This document shows positions 19,419-27,756 of a DNA stretch of 37,213 nt, in pieces (position 1 is the stretch's first letter; the number at the start of each line of letters is the position of its first letter). The notes beneath the pieces are model-generated. The model made no database searches. It was not told the origin of the DNA and was given only the letters and a program-made list of their open reading frames with translations. Location of the stretch: positions 1-37,213 of the IMG/VR virus record IMGVR_UViG_3300038566_000025. The stretch is one strand, 5' to 3'. This DNA is from a virus. The position numbers and the translations under genes are program-made.

Positions 19419-20075
19419 TTAATTCCTAATGTTCACATAGTCACTTTCACCAGGGTTTAAGAACTGGTCATTCATGTCAGTAGACATAGCTGATGCAAGA
19501 TATTGACGGTAAAGTTGCAGTGAATCGTTTCTCAATGCACGACCCAATTCAGCACCGACAATCGGTATTGCAACTTCAGACGATAGTAAGTGTGACAATG
19601 CCATAATGAAGTCGTCACTGAACAAATTAGGATCAGTAACCTTAGCAGCAAAGTCAATTCTCAGGTCAGGCTGGTTTGAGCCTATTAGCTTGTTATCATC
19701 GAAGTTGAACACTTCATACGGTATCTGTCTGCGTAAATCAGTTGGTGATTGAACACGACTATCTAACAACCGTGACACCACATCATTGCTACCGATAGGT
19801 AGTTCTTCATAAGCACCAACTAAACGGTGTATCTTCAAACAATCAACAGGGTATGAATACGAATAAGACCATTGAAAGATGTCAGTGGTAACAGATGCTA
19901 ATGCTCTAATTTTACGGTTGAATTGCCACGGTATTTCACGCAGACAACGGTCACGAAGAATAGGGTATTTCAGCTTACAGACCTGAGCCTGTAAGCTACT
20001 CTCATTTAATGAGTTAATGCTACCTGCACGAATGTTACTCAGTGCCAGGTTACAGATTTCAACTTCAGAAGCCAT
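19419..20075 (-). CDS. Tail tubular protein A-like adaptor (gp11-like)
   Basis: A 218-residue protein of the T7 gp11 type, the ring that joins the portal to the nozzle. Diagnostic features are the start MASEVEICNLALSNIRAGSI, the segment CKLKYPILRDRCLREIPWQF (residues 33-52, the 'Y-x-x-x-R-d-x-x-L-r-x-x-P-W-x-F' pattern), and FSDDFIMALSHLLSSEVAIP near 155-175. Length is normal for the family. An AGGTGA site precedes the ATG. The nozzle gene follows four bases later, so the two adaptor parts are made together. Confidence 0.88.
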   Translation of the reverse strand: MASEVEICNLALSNIRAGSINSLNESSLQAQVCKLKYPILRDRCLREIPWQFNRKIRALASVTTDIFQWSYSYSYPVDCLKIHRLVGAYEELPIGSNDVVSRLLDSRVQSPTDLRRQIPYEVFNFDDNKLIGSNQPDLRIDFAAKVTDPNLFSDDFIMALSHLLSSEVAIPIVGAELGRALRNDSLQLYRQYLASAMSTDMNDQFLNPGESDYVNIRN

Positions 20076-20087
20076 GTGGTCACCTCA

Positions 20088-20399
20088 TTATGAATTAGGA
20101 CCATAAAGCTGTTCAGCTCGATCACCTGTTTCACGTTGCAGTTTAATACTGGTGAATTGAATACCAATATTTTTATCAGAGTGTTCAGTGCTGCTGTGTT
20201 CAGATTTACGGTCTACAAAGGCAAAACCACGAACTTCAACAATGTCACCAACGGCTAAGTTTTCAGCACCGAGCTGATCAATCATGTCTTTGTCAAAGCT
20301 GAGACTTGTACCATACGGATAGTGTTCACCATCTGAACAGCAAACCATGCCATCAGATTCATGTGATTGTTTCTTAATCTTTACTTGATCATCAGGCAT
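20088..20399 (-). CDS. Small head protein, candidate capsid staple / decoration
   Basis: A 103-residue acidic protein. The middle (YPYGTSLSFDKDMIDQLG then VGDIVEVRGFAFV and IGIQFTSIKL) follows the pattern of small podovirus proteins usually annotated as capsid staple or stabilisation proteins: a 'YPYG-x-L-x-h-x-D' turn, a short helix with a conserved L/G, and beta strands. Position just after the capsid and cement genes agrees. A CCSDG pair near residues 20-24 is unusual. Function rests on pattern and location, so the call is moderate. Confidence 0.65.
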   Translation of the reverse strand: MPDDQVKIKKQSHESDGMVCCSDGEHYPYGTSLSFDKDMIDQLGAENLAVGDIVEVRGFAFVDRKSEHSSTEHSDKNIGIQFTSIKLQRETGDRAEQLYGPNS

Positions 20400-20408
20400 G
20401 GTGCACCT

Positions 20409-20714
20409 CTACAGTGTTTCAACTGCACTTGATGCTTTTTCACCTTCACCCATGAATGAAGCATCAGCAATATCTTTCTGATCCTGCTCTGCTTTGTCAG
20501 CAGCAGCTTTAGCAGCTTTCTTCTCAGCAGCTTCACGCTTCTTCTTTTCAGCAGCAGTTTCAGTATTAGTGATAGGTTCAAGCCACGACGGTACTTGTTC
20601 CTTGTTGTTCTTTTTAGGGAACGGTTTATCAGTATGCAGTACACGACGCTTACCATGAGGATCGTAAATGCGACCACCGTAAAAACCTTTCTCAATAACT
20701 TTATAACTAGGCAT
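20409..20714 (-). CDS. Conserved small phage head-region protein, unknown function
   Basis: A 101-residue protein. The N-terminal 45 residues (PSYKVIEKGFYGGRIYDPHGKRRVLHTDKPFP) look like a short conserved beta domain that I associate with head regions of epsilon15-like phages. Residues 52-85 are a lysine/alanine/glutamate-rich helix (AAEKKKREAAEKKAAKAAADK), probably a coiled coil. GGAG lies seven bases before the ATG. A longer overlapping frame on the same strand (20381-20719) has the basic, leucine-rich composition of a shadow and is rejected. It could be a head completion or minor capsid protein; nothing in the sequence decides. Confidence 0.75.
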   Translation of the reverse strand: MPSYKVIEKGFYGGRIYDPHGKRRVLHTDKPFPKKNNKEQVPSWLEPITNTETAAEKKKREAAEKKAAKAAADKAEQDQKDIADASFMGEGEKASSAVETL

Positions 20715-20742
20715 GTCAATTCTCCAAGTTAGCTAAAGAATT

Positions 20743-20759
20743 GGGGACACGAAGTCCCC
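20743..20759 (-). terminator. Hairpin after the cement gene, possible attenuator
   Basis: On the minus strand GGGGAC-TTCGT-GTCCCC forms a perfect six-pair GC-rich stem with a five-base loop, eight bases after the cement-protein stop. It is followed by AATTCTTT, a weak U-tract. It may end part of the transcription from the capsid genes, so that capsid and cement are made in excess of the tail genes, or it may protect an mRNA end. Confidence 0.6.
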
Positions 20760-20766
20760 GACTCAA

Positions 20767-21198
20767 TTAAGCACCAGTGATATTAGTCTGGTTACCCATA
20801 GTGATACCAGAAGTAAACTTACCGGTAGTCGGTGCAGTACCCACCACAGTGTAACGAACACCAAGGTAGCGTTCAGTCAACTGATTAGGTAGCACTTCAA
20901 ACACAGTCTGTTTACCAGCCACAAGGTCAGCAAGCAGAATGGTTTCACTCAGGATGACAGTACCCAGTGAAGTTGTTGCACCGGTTTCGATGGCAACTTC
21001 AACAGAAGTAGCATTGTTAAAGTCTTCAGTAACCTGTGCCAAGAATGGAACTTTGTTACCTTTACCAACGTCCTGATTCAACGCTGCTACAGCACCGTAT
21101 GGTGTACCAGCTTCACCGAGGTCAATGACATTAGTTGATACAGCAGTTGCTGTAATCGCCTGGTCATCCGAGAACAATTGTTGTTTAGATAAGATCAT
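20767..21198 (-). CDS. Capsid cement protein, Bbp16-like
   Basis: A 143-residue protein beginning MILSKQQLFSDDQAITATAVSTNVIDLG, the typical start of the BPP-1 Bbp16 family, jelly-roll cement proteins that sit on the outside of the capsid. The rest is beta-rich with few charges (VEVAIETGATTSLGTVILSETI, YLGVRYTVVG). AGGAG lies seven bases before the ATG. It sits directly after the major capsid gene, as in BPP-1. Hairpins lie on both sides of the gene, suggesting separate control of its amount. Confidence 0.88.
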   Translation of the reverse strand: MILSKQQLFSDDQAITATAVSTNVIDLGEAGTPYGAVAALNQDVGKGNKVPFLAQVTEDFNNATSVEVAIETGATTSLGTVILSETILLADLVAGKQTVFEVLPNQLTERYLGVRYTVVGTAPTTGKFTSGITMGNQTNITGA

Positions 21199-21226
21199 GA
21201 TGATTCTCCTAAATTAGTTAAAGGAT

Positions 21227-21247
21227 CGTGCGGTATTAAACCACACG
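21227..21247 (-). other. Hairpin at the end of the major capsid gene
   Basis: Minus-strand RNA CGUGUGGU-UUAAU-ACCGCACG makes an eight-pair stem (one G-U) whose loop contains most of the capsid gene's UAA stop. No U-tract follows, so it is not a normal terminator. It may stabilise the capsid message or tune translation of the cement gene 29 bases further on. Confidence 0.5.
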
Positions 21248-22234
21248 AGCTTCAGTGTTAAGAATTGCATCAGTCTCACGGATCGGAATACCACGATAAG
21301 TCATTACTTCCTTACCTTCGATTTCCATCGGCTTCAGACGCACGAAGTTGTCAGACGCACCAGCGTTAGTTGCTAAAGCATCAAGTGCTTCAAGAACATC
21401 ACGGTTACAGTAGATAGCGATAGTACCACCTGCTACACGACGATTCTGCAACTTGTAGTATGCCTTACGCATGAAGTCGTAAAGTGCAACTGAGCCAGCA
21501 GCCATGTCGCTAACGTCAATGTTTGCGATACGAGAAACATAACGCCAGTCTTTAACAGCAAGACCGATGTGCCATGTGAACTTCTCTTCTTTGGCATAGT
21601 AAGCGTTACCGTTTTCATCAGTAACACGTTGCTCACCCATGTCTTCACGCTGAACACCAGCTTGAGTACCTTTCGGGTAAAGTGCCTGACATTGGTTATC
21701 ACCCCAGGTAACGAACCACACTGAAGTGTTGTCAGAACCAGTACCACCAGCATCAATAATCTGACCACCGTTGGCGGCAGATAAATCATTGAATCGTGGT
21801 GCTAGACCCATGAATTCTTCAGGATCAGACGCTGTGTCACCGTAGAACATTTTAGTTGCTACTTCCTGTGACATCGATTCAAGGTACGCTTGTGCTTCAG
21901 ATAAACGCACAGCACCTTCGTTAGTTGACAGATCAAGCAAACGCTTGTCAATGGTGCTAAGACCTTCAACGAAACCAGTAGTGTCTTCAACTTGCGCTAT
22001 ACGACCTTTACTGTTTGGAATGCCTTGATACAAACGACCCCATGTCACTGAAGGAAGACCAGTGCGAACAGTGTGCAGGTGAGTAGTACCCTTGTTACAC
22101 TCAACCGCAATCGCATCTTCCAATATAGGGTTCATTTCCATTAGCATTTCGATAACAGGAACAAAGTTACCCATACCGTCTTGCTGTTTGTAGATGTCGA
22201 TTAGATCGACAAACTTATTTCCTAAAGTAGCCAT
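21236..22234 (-). CDS. Major capsid protein (HK97 fold, epsilon15 gp7 / Bbp17-like)
   Basis: A 332-residue protein that forms the icosahedral shell. It shows the family pattern: NKFVDLIDIYKQQDGMG at the start, a central region with KRLLDLSTNEGAVRLSEAQAYLESMSQEVA (spine helix), the segment KFTWHIGLAVKDWRYVSRIANID, and MTYRGIPIRETDAIL near the C terminus. These segments are characteristic of the BPP-1/epsilon15 type rather than T7 gp10. No N-terminal delta or protease domain is present. It lies between scaffold and cement genes. AGAGGTGA precedes the ATG. Confidence 0.93.
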   Translation of the reverse strand: MATLGNKFVDLIDIYKQQDGMGNFVPVIEMLMEMNPILEDAIAVECNKGTTHLHTVRTGLPSVTWGRLYQGIPNSKGRIAQVEDTTGFVEGLSTIDKRLLDLSTNEGAVRLSEAQAYLESMSQEVATKMFYGDTASDPEEFMGLAPRFNDLSAANGGQIIDAGGTGSDNTSVWFVTWGDNQCQALYPKGTQAGVQREDMGEQRVTDENGNAYYAKEEKFTWHIGLAVKDWRYVSRIANIDVSDMAAGSVALYDFMRKAYYKLQNRRVAGGTIAIYCNRDVLEALDALATNAGASDNFVRLKPMEIEGKEVMTYRGIPIRETDAILNTEARVV

Positions 22235-22253
22235 ATTTCACCTCTTGAGTTAG

Positions 22254-22949
22254 TTAGGCAGTTTTGTCATTCGGGTAAAGAAGTGACACACGGTCTTGCG
22301 CCTTTGATGTTGGTGTAGTCGTGCCACCAGGTACATCTTCAGCAGTTAACTTCCCTACCTTGACCATAAACCGGATAACTTCAGGGTGGTTACCCACACC
22401 GTGTTCTTCCAGCAGTTGCTTCAATTCTGGCGTACCAAACTTATCAATGGCAGATCGTGCGATACCGATGTTTTCTTCAAACTTATCGCCACCGAACTCT
22501 TTGTCATTTTTAGCCTGTTCTTGCCAGTCATTCATCAACTGATTGAAAGCATCGACTTGACTCTGCGAACTCGCCTGGACTTGCTTTGCTTGGAAGTCTA
22601 CAAGTTTCTGCGCTTGTTCCTGAGTCAATCCCAATTCTTTAAAAATCGGTGTTGCTTCAGCTAACAGTTCAGAATCAACTGTGACCCCTTCAGGCATAGC
22701 AAAGTCGGCATAAGTGTCGGGTGCTGTCTGGCTACCTTCACCAGTTTCTTGTCCAGTGGTATCACTACCACCAGTATCATCAGCAGTGTTACCTGCGTCA
22801 GAATTCTCTACAGCAGCCGGTGGTGTTTCGTCACCAGCTCCTGTTTCAGTTTGTACGCCTGTGGTAGCTGCGCCACCGCCAGCATCAGAACCATCTGCGC
22901 CAGCTTCATTTCGATAGACGTTGAATAACCAATCTTTATTAATAACCAT
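22254..22949 (-). CDS. Scaffolding protein
   Basis: A 231-residue protein directly before the major capsid gene. Residues about 15-75 are a disordered Gly/Ala/Thr/Asp/Glu-rich arm. The rest is helical, with the scaffold-like pattern FAMPEGVTVDSELLAEATPIFKELGLTQEQAQKLVDF, then EQAKNDKEFGGDKFEENIGIA and EEHGVGNHPEVIRFMVKVGKL. Such proteins guide shell assembly and leave or are degraded before packaging. A GTG nine bases upstream overlaps the previous gene, but AGGTGA is placed correctly for ATG 22949, which is preferred. Confidence 0.85.
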   Translation of the reverse strand: MVINKDWLFNVYRNEAGADGSDAGGGAATTGVQTETGAGDETPPAAVENSDAGNTADDTGGSDTTGQETGEGSQTAPDTYADFAMPEGVTVDSELLAEATPIFKELGLTQEQAQKLVDFQAKQVQASSQSQVDAFNQLMNDWQEQAKNDKEFGGDKFEENIGIARSAIDKFGTPELKQLLEEHGVGNHPEVIRFMVKVGKLTAEDVPGGTTTPTSKAQDRVSLLYPNDKTA

Positions 22950-22954
22950 TGTCG

Positions 22955-23233
22955 TCACCTGTTCTCTTTTAACATTTTGTAATAATCATCCGTTGCAGCT
23001 TCTCTTAACTCTTCATCGAGCCATAAACCATGACTTCTTAAACCTGAGTTATATGAATGCTGCATGGTGTCTCTGCTGAATATATTCTCAAAAGTACAAC
23101 AGTTTTGCAAACACCGCCACATAAACGCACGACCATTCTCAGTTTTCATTATATTGCGAATGGTGAGTAATTCCAATTCACGTGACTTCTGCTGCTTTTT
23201 AGCACCTTCATTTTCATCTTGAAAATCATCCAT
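22955..23233 (-). CDS. Bbp19-like small head protein
   Basis: A 92-residue protein between portal and scaffold. It matches the pattern of the Bbp19-like family of podovirus head regions: a helix RELELLTIRNIMKTENGRAFMWRCLQNC, an aromatic turn (FENIFSRD), then NSGLRSHGLWLDEEL and a C-terminal DDYYKMLKEN. Its biochemical role is not established in any phage I know of. It starts in a one-base overlap with the portal stop and ends at the start of the scaffold gene, so all three are coupled. Confidence 0.8.
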   Translation of the reverse strand: MDDFQDENEGAKKQQKSRELELLTIRNIMKTENGRAFMWRCLQNCCTFENIFSRDTMQHSYNSGLRSHGLWLDEELREAATDDYYKMLKENR

Positions 23234-24903
23234 TATGCTAGTCCTGCTCTACGCATTGTTGCACCGAGTGCATTATTTTCATTAAGCTCAGTTTCAGATG
23301 CAGTCTTCGCCATATCCACACCTTGCTGTGCAGTTGCCATTGCTTGTGCCTGAGCAGCACGCATCTGTTCTTGTTCGACCATGATTGCAACTTCATCATC
23401 ACTGCGAATGATTGCAGGATCAACACCAAGTGATTCAGCATAATCATCGACAGACTGCATTGCATTAATCTTATGACGTGCTTCGGGCCATATAGCAGCA
23501 AGTTGCCCTGTGAATCCGACAAGACGGTCAATTGCACCAGTAGCAACAAGACGTTGTGCTTGTGCTAACACCGATACATATTCAACATTTAAGTCTTTAT
23601 TCTGCAACTCTGGTGGTGGTACAGGTAAAACACCGTTCTGCTGAAGAATGTTAAAGGTACGGTCAATCAATGGATCAAGTAGTTCAGTGTGCAAACGCTC
23701 AAGTACAGGACCTAACATCAGCAACTTCTCTTCATGTTTCTCAGCAACTTCACGAGCTGTAATCTGACGACGGTCAGTATTAGCCAACATCAAGAATAAG
23801 TCTTCATAGAAACCACGTTTGATGCGTTGTTCAACATCCATGATTTCCGCTTTGATAACATTAACATCAGGTCTGAAGTCATATATGCTGCGTAGACCAT
23901 TACCCACTTCTTCATGCCACACAATGTCATTAGGACCAACAGTGCCACCGTTGACTTTGTTCTTTAATGAAGATGGTCCTTGTAGTGGTGGGTTGACCAT
24001 CTTATCAATCGCTTGATACTTGCGACGTTCAGCAAGTTGAAGTGCTTTAGTGTCACCCAGTGTTGTGATACCAGGGCAATCAGTCGCATAGACATCTTCA
24101 GCAGTCACATCCCAACGTGGTGTCAGGATAGGGAAGTCATCAAACCCTGATTCACGCAAGAACTTTTCAGTACCTTCTTTCGTACCAGAAGATTTCTCAT
24201 AGTAAACACTGCGCCACGGTTTATCTTTAGCAAGTGGGCTATTTCCGTCACGATCATCATTAGGTTCAACAGCATGAATGATCTGAACCCATGACTCACT
24301 GTTTCCTTTCTCCCATTGTTGCTGTACTGAAGTGCTACAGTTCTCAAGTCCGAACTGCTTCACACACTGAGCAACACTGATTTCATATTCACGGTAGAAG
24401 GTGTCACTGATGTTCTGACTGTTCAGACCAATCATGTAACTACCGACAGTGTAAGGTTTACACCAGATGACATTCTCAAAGTCATGGAACACACCCATTG
24501 CAGCAGTCCCGAACACACCGAGTTCAGCATATAGTTGATGCAGTGAGTTGTAGACGTTTGAGTGTGAGAACACTTTGTACATAATACTTTGTACCTGATG
24601 CAACCACATCTTCACTGATTGAATATCATCAAGGTTACGTTCACCTGTTGACAGTCTGAACCAAGGTCGAGCCGGTGACGTGATACCTGACATCATACCT
24701 GACGCAAGTGTACGTGCTGACATACGTGACGTGTTGTTAATCTGCTTCGTGTTACGCTTGTAACCCTTGTTACGGTCAGACGTTAAGAAGCGACCACGGT
24801 GTGCTAAATGGTAATCAGATAGTTCACGCCACAATGGTATGAATGTTGAACGCTCTGATTTCAGTGCTTCAAGTCGTTTATTGTATGATCTAATAGTTGG
24901 CAT
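23233..24903 (-). CDS. Portal protein (head-to-tail connector)
   Basis: A 556-residue protein of the T7 gp8 type that forms the twelve-fold ring for DNA entry and exit. Recognisable parts: YNKRLEALKSERSTFIPLWRELSDYHLAHRGRF at the start, SARTLASGMMSGITSPARPWFRL (residues 60-82), LGVFGTAAMGV, a long central helix before MVNPPLQGPSSLKN, and TAREVAEKHEEKLLMLGPVLERL. The C terminus is Ala/Gln/Met-rich (MRAAQAQAMATAQQG), as in the barrel of these portals. It lies between the unknown 341-residue gene and the Bbp19-like gene. Confidence 0.94.
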   Translation of the reverse strand: MPTIRSYNKRLEALKSERSTFIPLWRELSDYHLAHRGRFLTSDRNKGYKRNTKQINNTSRMSARTLASGMMSGITSPARPWFRLSTGERNLDDIQSVKMWLHQVQSIMYKVFSHSNVYNSLHQLYAELGVFGTAAMGVFHDFENVIWCKPYTVGSYMIGLNSQNISDTFYREYEISVAQCVKQFGLENCSTSVQQQWEKGNSESWVQIIHAVEPNDDRDGNSPLAKDKPWRSVYYEKSSGTKEGTEKFLRESGFDDFPILTPRWDVTAEDVYATDCPGITTLGDTKALQLAERRKYQAIDKMVNPPLQGPSSLKNKVNGGTVGPNDIVWHEEVGNGLRSIYDFRPDVNVIKAEIMDVEQRIKRGFYEDLFLMLANTDRRQITAREVAEKHEEKLLMLGPVLERLHTELLDPLIDRTFNILQQNGVLPVPPPELQNKDLNVEYVSVLAQAQRLVATGAIDRLVGFTGQLAAIWPEARHKINAMQSVDDYAESLGVDPAIIRSDDEVAIMVEQEQMRAAQAQAMATAQQGVDMAKTASETELNENNALGATMRRAGLA

Positions 24904-24906
24904 AAT

Positions 24907-25932
24907 CTAACCCTGTATTCCTGAACCTTGTGCAGATGCAACTATCAACGCTTGATTTATTATCGATAAATTATCCTGCACAACAATCTGTAATTCTTCA
25001 CCTAAGTCACCATCTAAACGAACAACTACACCACTATTTTCTTGCCCGTTAAATCCTGACTTAGCAATAAACGAATGTAAACCACCACCGATTTTACTTT
25101 GAAAATAATGCTCAAATGCTCTGTTAACAAATGCACCATTAGACTTGAAATTGAATATATTTATAAACGCACCATTGGGACGTTTAACACGTAACAAACA
25201 ACCAACACGTAAAGCAGGTGCGCTTCCAAATGTTGAGAAGTCCATTGCGTTTGTACTCTGAACAGCAAATTTAATTGCATTAATGTCACCAGATTGACCA
25301 GGGTCAGGCTTCAATGAGAACACAACTGGTGTAGTTGAACCATCAACACGCATATCAGAAGATGAACGATTGAAGTTAACACCGGTTGTGTAAACATCGC
25401 CGATAATATCATCAATCTCAATCACGTCACCTACAACACCGATGACTTTTGACTGTGTGAAATTCTCAGCGTTAGCAAGTTCAACGATATTATCAACAAT
25501 GATACCGTGACCAGGTGCAGCAGTGAAGAATCGTGATGTAGGGTCTGTATCAACTGCAAGCTGAAACTCTCCTAACTTATTCAGGAACAGTAAATCAAGC
25601 AACGGTGTTGTCTGGTCTTGAATGAATACAGCAGCACCAATATCACCACGGTCACTGATTTCAACAGGTACTCGTTCATCACTGTAACTCAATGCACATC
25701 TGTCTGATGTAGCTAACGCCCACAACGGTGTTTCAACGACATCAATATTCAGTGGTTCATGCTCACCACCGAGTTCATGAAATACAGTGTTACCCTTAGC
25801 AGGTTGAACGTCACTGAATGCAAGACGAACCGTGTCACGATGTGACTGCAACCACAATGAAACAGGTATCAACGGGTCAGGTGTCACCCTGACATACTGA
25901 GTCACATCAAGATTAACACGGTTAGTAGGCAT
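24907..25932 (-). CDS. Unknown probable virion protein
   Basis: A 341-residue protein I do not recognise. It is rich in beta-strand-like segments and poor in lysine, with no cysteine pairs, signal peptide or membrane helix. The start has a strand-like part (VTPDPLIPVSLWLQSHRDTVRLAF), and the C-terminal third (FINIFNFKSNGAFVNRAFEHYFQSKIGGGLHSFIA) looks like a folded beta domain. It lies four bases before the portal gene in the late operon, where an unusual head or head-tail structural protein would be expected. The beta-rich character would also suit a fibre or decoration. No function is claimed. Confidence 0.8.
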   Translation of the reverse strand: MPTNRVNLDVTQYVRVTPDPLIPVSLWLQSHRDTVRLAFSDVQPAKGNTVFHELGGEHEPLNIDVVETPLWALATSDRCALSYSDERVPVEISDRGDIGAAVFIQDQTTPLLDLLFLNKLGEFQLAVDTDPTSRFFTAAPGHGIIVDNIVELANAENFTQSKVIGVVGDVIEIDDIIGDVYTTGVNFNRSSSDMRVDGSTTPVVFSLKPDPGQSGDINAIKFAVQSTNAMDFSTFGSAPALRVGCLLRVKRPNGAFINIFNFKSNGAFVNRAFEHYFQSKIGGGLHSFIAKSGFNGQENSGVVVRLDGDLGEELQIVVQDNLSIINQALIVASAQGSGIQG

Positions 25933-25935
25933 AGG

Positions 25936-26151
25936 TTACTGTCCTAACAATGTCTTAGTTGCAGTCGCTGCACCGTCTTGTACACCACGTGAACCGGTGA
26001 GGATGGTACTTCGACCACCTGTACCAGTGGCTGCTGCACGACGACGACGATCACGGTCTTGCGCTGTTTCACTCGAACCCACATCTGGTGCACGAGGTGC
26101 TTCAGGTACAGCAGGTGGTGGGGGTGGTGCTGATGGTGAACCGCCACACAT
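25936..26151 (-). CDS. Small Gly/Pro-rich conserved phage protein
   Basis: A 71-residue protein, MCGGSPSAPPPPPAVPEAP at the start and RRAAATGTGGRSTILTGSRGV towards the end, finishing KTLLGQ. Proteins with this 'MCGG...PPPP...RRR...STILTG...LLGQ' plan recur between terminase and portal in podoviruses and siphoviruses. Their role is unknown. An ATG six bases upstream would leave no room for the ribosome site; AGGAG is seven bases before ATG 26151, and the family normally starts with MCGG. Confidence 0.8.
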   Translation of the reverse strand: MCGGSPSAPPPPPAVPEAPRAPDVGSSETAQDRDRRRRAAATGTGGRSTILTGSRGVQDGAATATKTLLGQ

Positions 26152-26185
26152 AAGCATTCTCCTATTGACATTTACAATTAATCAG

Positions 26186-26213
26186 ATAATAGCATAACAC
26201 GAATCAATGTCTA
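26186..26213 (-). promoter_or_regulatory. Possible sigma70-like promoter for the head genes
   Basis: On the minus strand TAGACA (26213-26208), a 16-base spacer and TATTAT (26191-26186) give two near-consensus hexamers. They lie between the large-terminase stop and the MCGG protein, in an AT-rich gap of about 60 bases. It could boost expression of portal and capsid genes. It lacks the dyad found in the early promoters. Confidence 0.4.
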
Positions 26214-27728
26214 TATGTACTCATCAGAGTCCATTGCACCTAACGGATTGTAATCACGTCGGTCTTGATTGCGAACATACGGGTTATGATCGAGATGTCC
26301 ACGTGGTACTTCACGCTTTGGTACTGGTTCAGCAAATGTCAGATATAACGCATCAGCCCAGTCAGGTGATACACCAAGTCGCTTCTTCATGTCCTTCTTA
26401 CGTTCAAGCACCAGTTGGTCTTTATCATTGTGTGCGAACTCTCGTGCTGTCAGTTCTACTTCAAGCTGTGGGTCATTAGGTATCGCACCACCATCTAATA
26501 TCCACTGACGACAACGTGAACCCATCTCAGCAGTGCGCGACTTGAAGTGCTTCACGTCAGCAGCATTGTCACCGAAACCAACATCAATGACATGGTAACC
26601 GAGTTGACGCAACCTATCAGCAACAGGTCCACCCATTGACCCTTTATCCATGAAGCTAACATCAGGTTTATGTCGATCAAGTATCATGGTAAGCAGTGAC
26701 ACGACTTTCATTGAATCACGTGACTTCTCACCTGGTATCTTATAAACCTTCTCAGACTTAGCATCTTTACCACGTCTGAACTGAATCATGCAGTTATCGT
26801 CACCACCACGTGCCATGTCAATACCACAGATCAACGGGTCATCACCAAGGTACGCACCTGAACCACGACGCATTGCATCATAAACTGCATCAGATGGTAT
26901 GAACTGCATATCACCACCTTTAGGGAACATACCCCGTACACGGACACGCACAAAGTCACTATCTTCACCGAAGTCATCAACCCATTGTTGGATCAATCGT
27001 TTGTTCGTCATCTTAGCTTTACGACTGTCAATCTGTCTGGTGATCCATCGGTGACTGTTCTTCCTGAAACACTCATAGAATGAACCATTGTTACGTGTAG
27101 GGTTACCGAAACAGATGTGCATAGGTTCACCATCGGTCAAACCACCTTTGGCAACTTCCCATATCTTTTCAGGGATAGCAGATGCTTCATCGAATATGTA
27201 GAAAGGTGTTGAATCAGCAGCATGAAGACCAGCGAAACCTTCTGATGCTTCTTCACGTGATGTCAGTGCATCAACCCGCCATGACTTAGGGTAAGCACGA
27301 TGCACCAGTGACATCGACGACATTTCAAACCAGTGGCTAGTGATACACATTGAATGCCATTTAGCTAACTCTGACATAGTTTTAGTCTTGAGCTGTTCTC
27401 CGGTGTTAGCTGTGACCACACCTTTACATTTAGGTCTGGTAGACATGATCCACATGATAATCATTGCAGTGAATGCTGATTTACCGATACCGTGACCTGA
27501 TGACACTGCAACTTGAATAGGGTCAACTGCATCAACACCGTTGAATCCACGTTCTGCAACTTCGTCACCGAGTGTTGTTAATAACTCTCGTTGCCATTCA
27601 TCAGGGTCATCGAAACCTTGCAACGGTGTACCAGGTTCACCCCACGGAAATGCAAACAGTACGAACCCAAGTGGGTCACTATAAAACTGACTTATCTCTT
27701 CTGCTAAATCTACATCAATCTGGCTCAT
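26211..27728 (-). CDS. terL: Terminase large subunit
   Basis: The 505-residue DNA-packaging motor. The N-terminal ATPase has Walker A SSGHGIGKS (76-84) and Walker B FYIFDE (176-181), followed by the coupling-type segment CFGNPTRNNGSFYE (206-219). The C-terminal RNase H-like nuclease shows CGIDMARGGDDN with Asp304, FMDKG with Asp361, and SPDWADALYLTF with Asp456/Asp459, the three acidic metal-binding sites. It hydrolyses ATP to move DNA through the portal and cuts the concatemer. Translation starts at ATG 27728, behind AAGGTGA and only 28 bases after a strong folded RNA element. Confidence 0.97.
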   Translation of the reverse strand: MSQIDVDLAEEISQFYSDPLGFVLFAFPWGEPGTPLQGFDDPDEWQRELLTTLGDEVAERGFNGVDAVDPIQVAVSSGHGIGKSAFTAMIIMWIMSTRPKCKGVVTANTGEQLKTKTMSELAKWHSMCITSHWFEMSSMSLVHRAYPKSWRVDALTSREEASEGFAGLHAADSTPFYIFDEASAIPEKIWEVAKGGLTDGEPMHICFGNPTRNNGSFYECFRKNSHRWITRQIDSRKAKMTNKRLIQQWVDDFGEDSDFVRVRVRGMFPKGGDMQFIPSDAVYDAMRRGSGAYLGDDPLICGIDMARGGDDNCMIQFRRGKDAKSEKVYKIPGEKSRDSMKVVSLLTMILDRHKPDVSFMDKGSMGGPVADRLRQLGYHVIDVGFGDNAADVKHFKSRTAEMGSRCRQWILDGGAIPNDPQLEVELTAREFAHNDKDQLVLERKKDMKKRLGVSPDWADALYLTFAEPVPKREVPRGHLDHNPYVRNQDRRDYNPLGAMDSDEYI

Positions 27729-27756
27729 TGGTCGTCACCTTCGTCACCGATAGTGG

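Noticed and set aside
20381-20719. 112-residue minus-strand frame overlapping the 101-residue head protein
   Set aside because: Leucine/arginine-rich shadow composition, poor start, and the overlapping frame has a proper ribosome site and a conserved-looking N terminus.
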